Source: Thiohalocapsa sp. ML1
GTDB taxonomy: Bacteria > Pseudomonadota > Gammaproteobacteria > Chromatiales > Chromatiaceae
NCBI RefSeq assembly: GCF_001469165.1
Contig: NZ_JABX01000023.1
Location: 1 to 64,000, forward strand
Reading direction: 5' to 3'
DNA length: 64,000 nucleotides
Every line of letters starts with the position of its first letter. Within the stretch, counting starts at the first letter, position 1. The position numbers were made by a program, and so were the translations under genes. The notes under the pieces are model-generated. The model had not been told where the DNA came from. It saw nothing but the letters and a program-made list of their open reading frames with translations, and did not search any database. This document shows, one piece after another, positions 63,790-64,000 of the stretch.

Positions 63790-64000
63790 TCAGGGATGCT
63801 GATCGTCGTTTGGCGCTTGCCGTTGCGCGAGCCCCTGCCGGAAGGCCGCGGAGCGCCGATCGCCACCCCGCGGCTGCGGGCGCGCGCGCCGGTTCAGCCG
63901 TGCGTCGATGTCCTCGCAGAAGCCCTCGTCACCCAGTACCCAAGCCTTGTTCGTGGCATCGCGGATGCGTTGCACCGTGGCGTCATCCGGTGCCGCGTCG
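63790..64000 (-). CDS. RAYT-type (REP-associated, Y1) transposase, C-terminal end, cut by the window
   Basis: The frame is open from 63790 to the right edge with no internal start needed. RIRDATNKAWVLGDEGFCEDIDARLNRRARPQPRGGDRRS is the conserved C-terminus of IS200-like/RAYT proteins (RxATxKGWxLGxExFxxxIExxxxRR-x-P-GGDxRS). The catalytic HUH/Tyr part lies outside. Such enzymes recognise REP-type palindromes, and the pair at 54824 and 58785 is a candidate substrate. Confidence 0.75.
   Translation of the reverse strand, partial: DAAPDDATVQRIRDATNKAWVLGDEGFCEDIDARLNRRARPQPRGGDRRSAAFRQGLAQRQAPNDDQHP

Overview
The window reads as chromosome of a high-GC gammaproteobacterium. A purple sulfur bacterium or a relative (Chromatiales) is my best guess, from the family mix: azurin, LbtU-type porin, DUF1111 di-haem protein, FeoA/FeoB with a Cys-rich partner, a polyhydroxyalkanoate-system protein and a RAYT-type transposase. 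The genus is not determined. All family names come from motifs read by eye; no database was searched.

Layout. (1) 1-1528: decayed DUF499-type ATPase. (2) 1829-10736: LysR regulator divergent from a Fur-boxed TonB-dependent receptor, then an exported tetrapyrrole-methylase-like protein, an APC permease and a periplasmic protein-ExbB-ExbD-ExbD-TonB operon. (3) 10996-17982: FeoA-like protein, half-length aldehyde-dehydrogenase-like protein, azurin, DUF1111 di-haem protein, cytochrome c, LbtU-like porin, DUF4198 protein and a small exported Cys protein. (4) 18311-27108: FeoA-FeoB-Cys-rich protein-ABC ATPase-membrane protein-DUF4857 protein-AstE/AspA-like hydrolase, an HMA_2-type protein and a HemS-like haem protein. 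Sections 2 to 4 look like one iron/redox-metal island, tied together by Fur-like sites, several built as GCGAAT-N7-ATTCGC.

(5) 27290-38955: a shuffled stretch with an M35-like metalloprotease, a MITE-like palindrome, a duplicated 5' end of the thioredoxin-domain (DUF255) gene, proline iminopeptidase, D-aminoacyl-tRNA deacylase, a symporter, and a sigma-54 regulator facing a STAS protein, a sulfatase and an outer-membrane protein. (6) 39014-49339: a sugar/trehalose group (SDR-VKOR fusion, GH65 phosphorylase-like enzyme, beta-PGM/trehalose-phosphatase fusion) mixed with PEBP, BON, pentapeptide-repeat and zinc-protease genes. (7) 49498-54137: P-type ATPase with an N-terminal HMA_2 domain and a divergent MetK.

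(8) 54138-64000: accessory DNA. A two-gene Gabija anti-phage system (GajA, GajB) of visibly lower GC lies between two direct copies of a RAYT/REP-like palindrome. Beyond it are a broken Rpn/DUF4351 gene, a DUF5615 remnant, a Tat-exported serine hydrolase, an unrecognised 604-residue protein, a polyhydroxyalkanoate-system protein and the C-terminus of a RAYT-type transposase at the right edge. Intergenic gaps are unusually rich in short tandem arrays: GAT-NNN hexamers, GTTTGAA units, GGCCRAGG hairpins and a 14-bp six-copy array.
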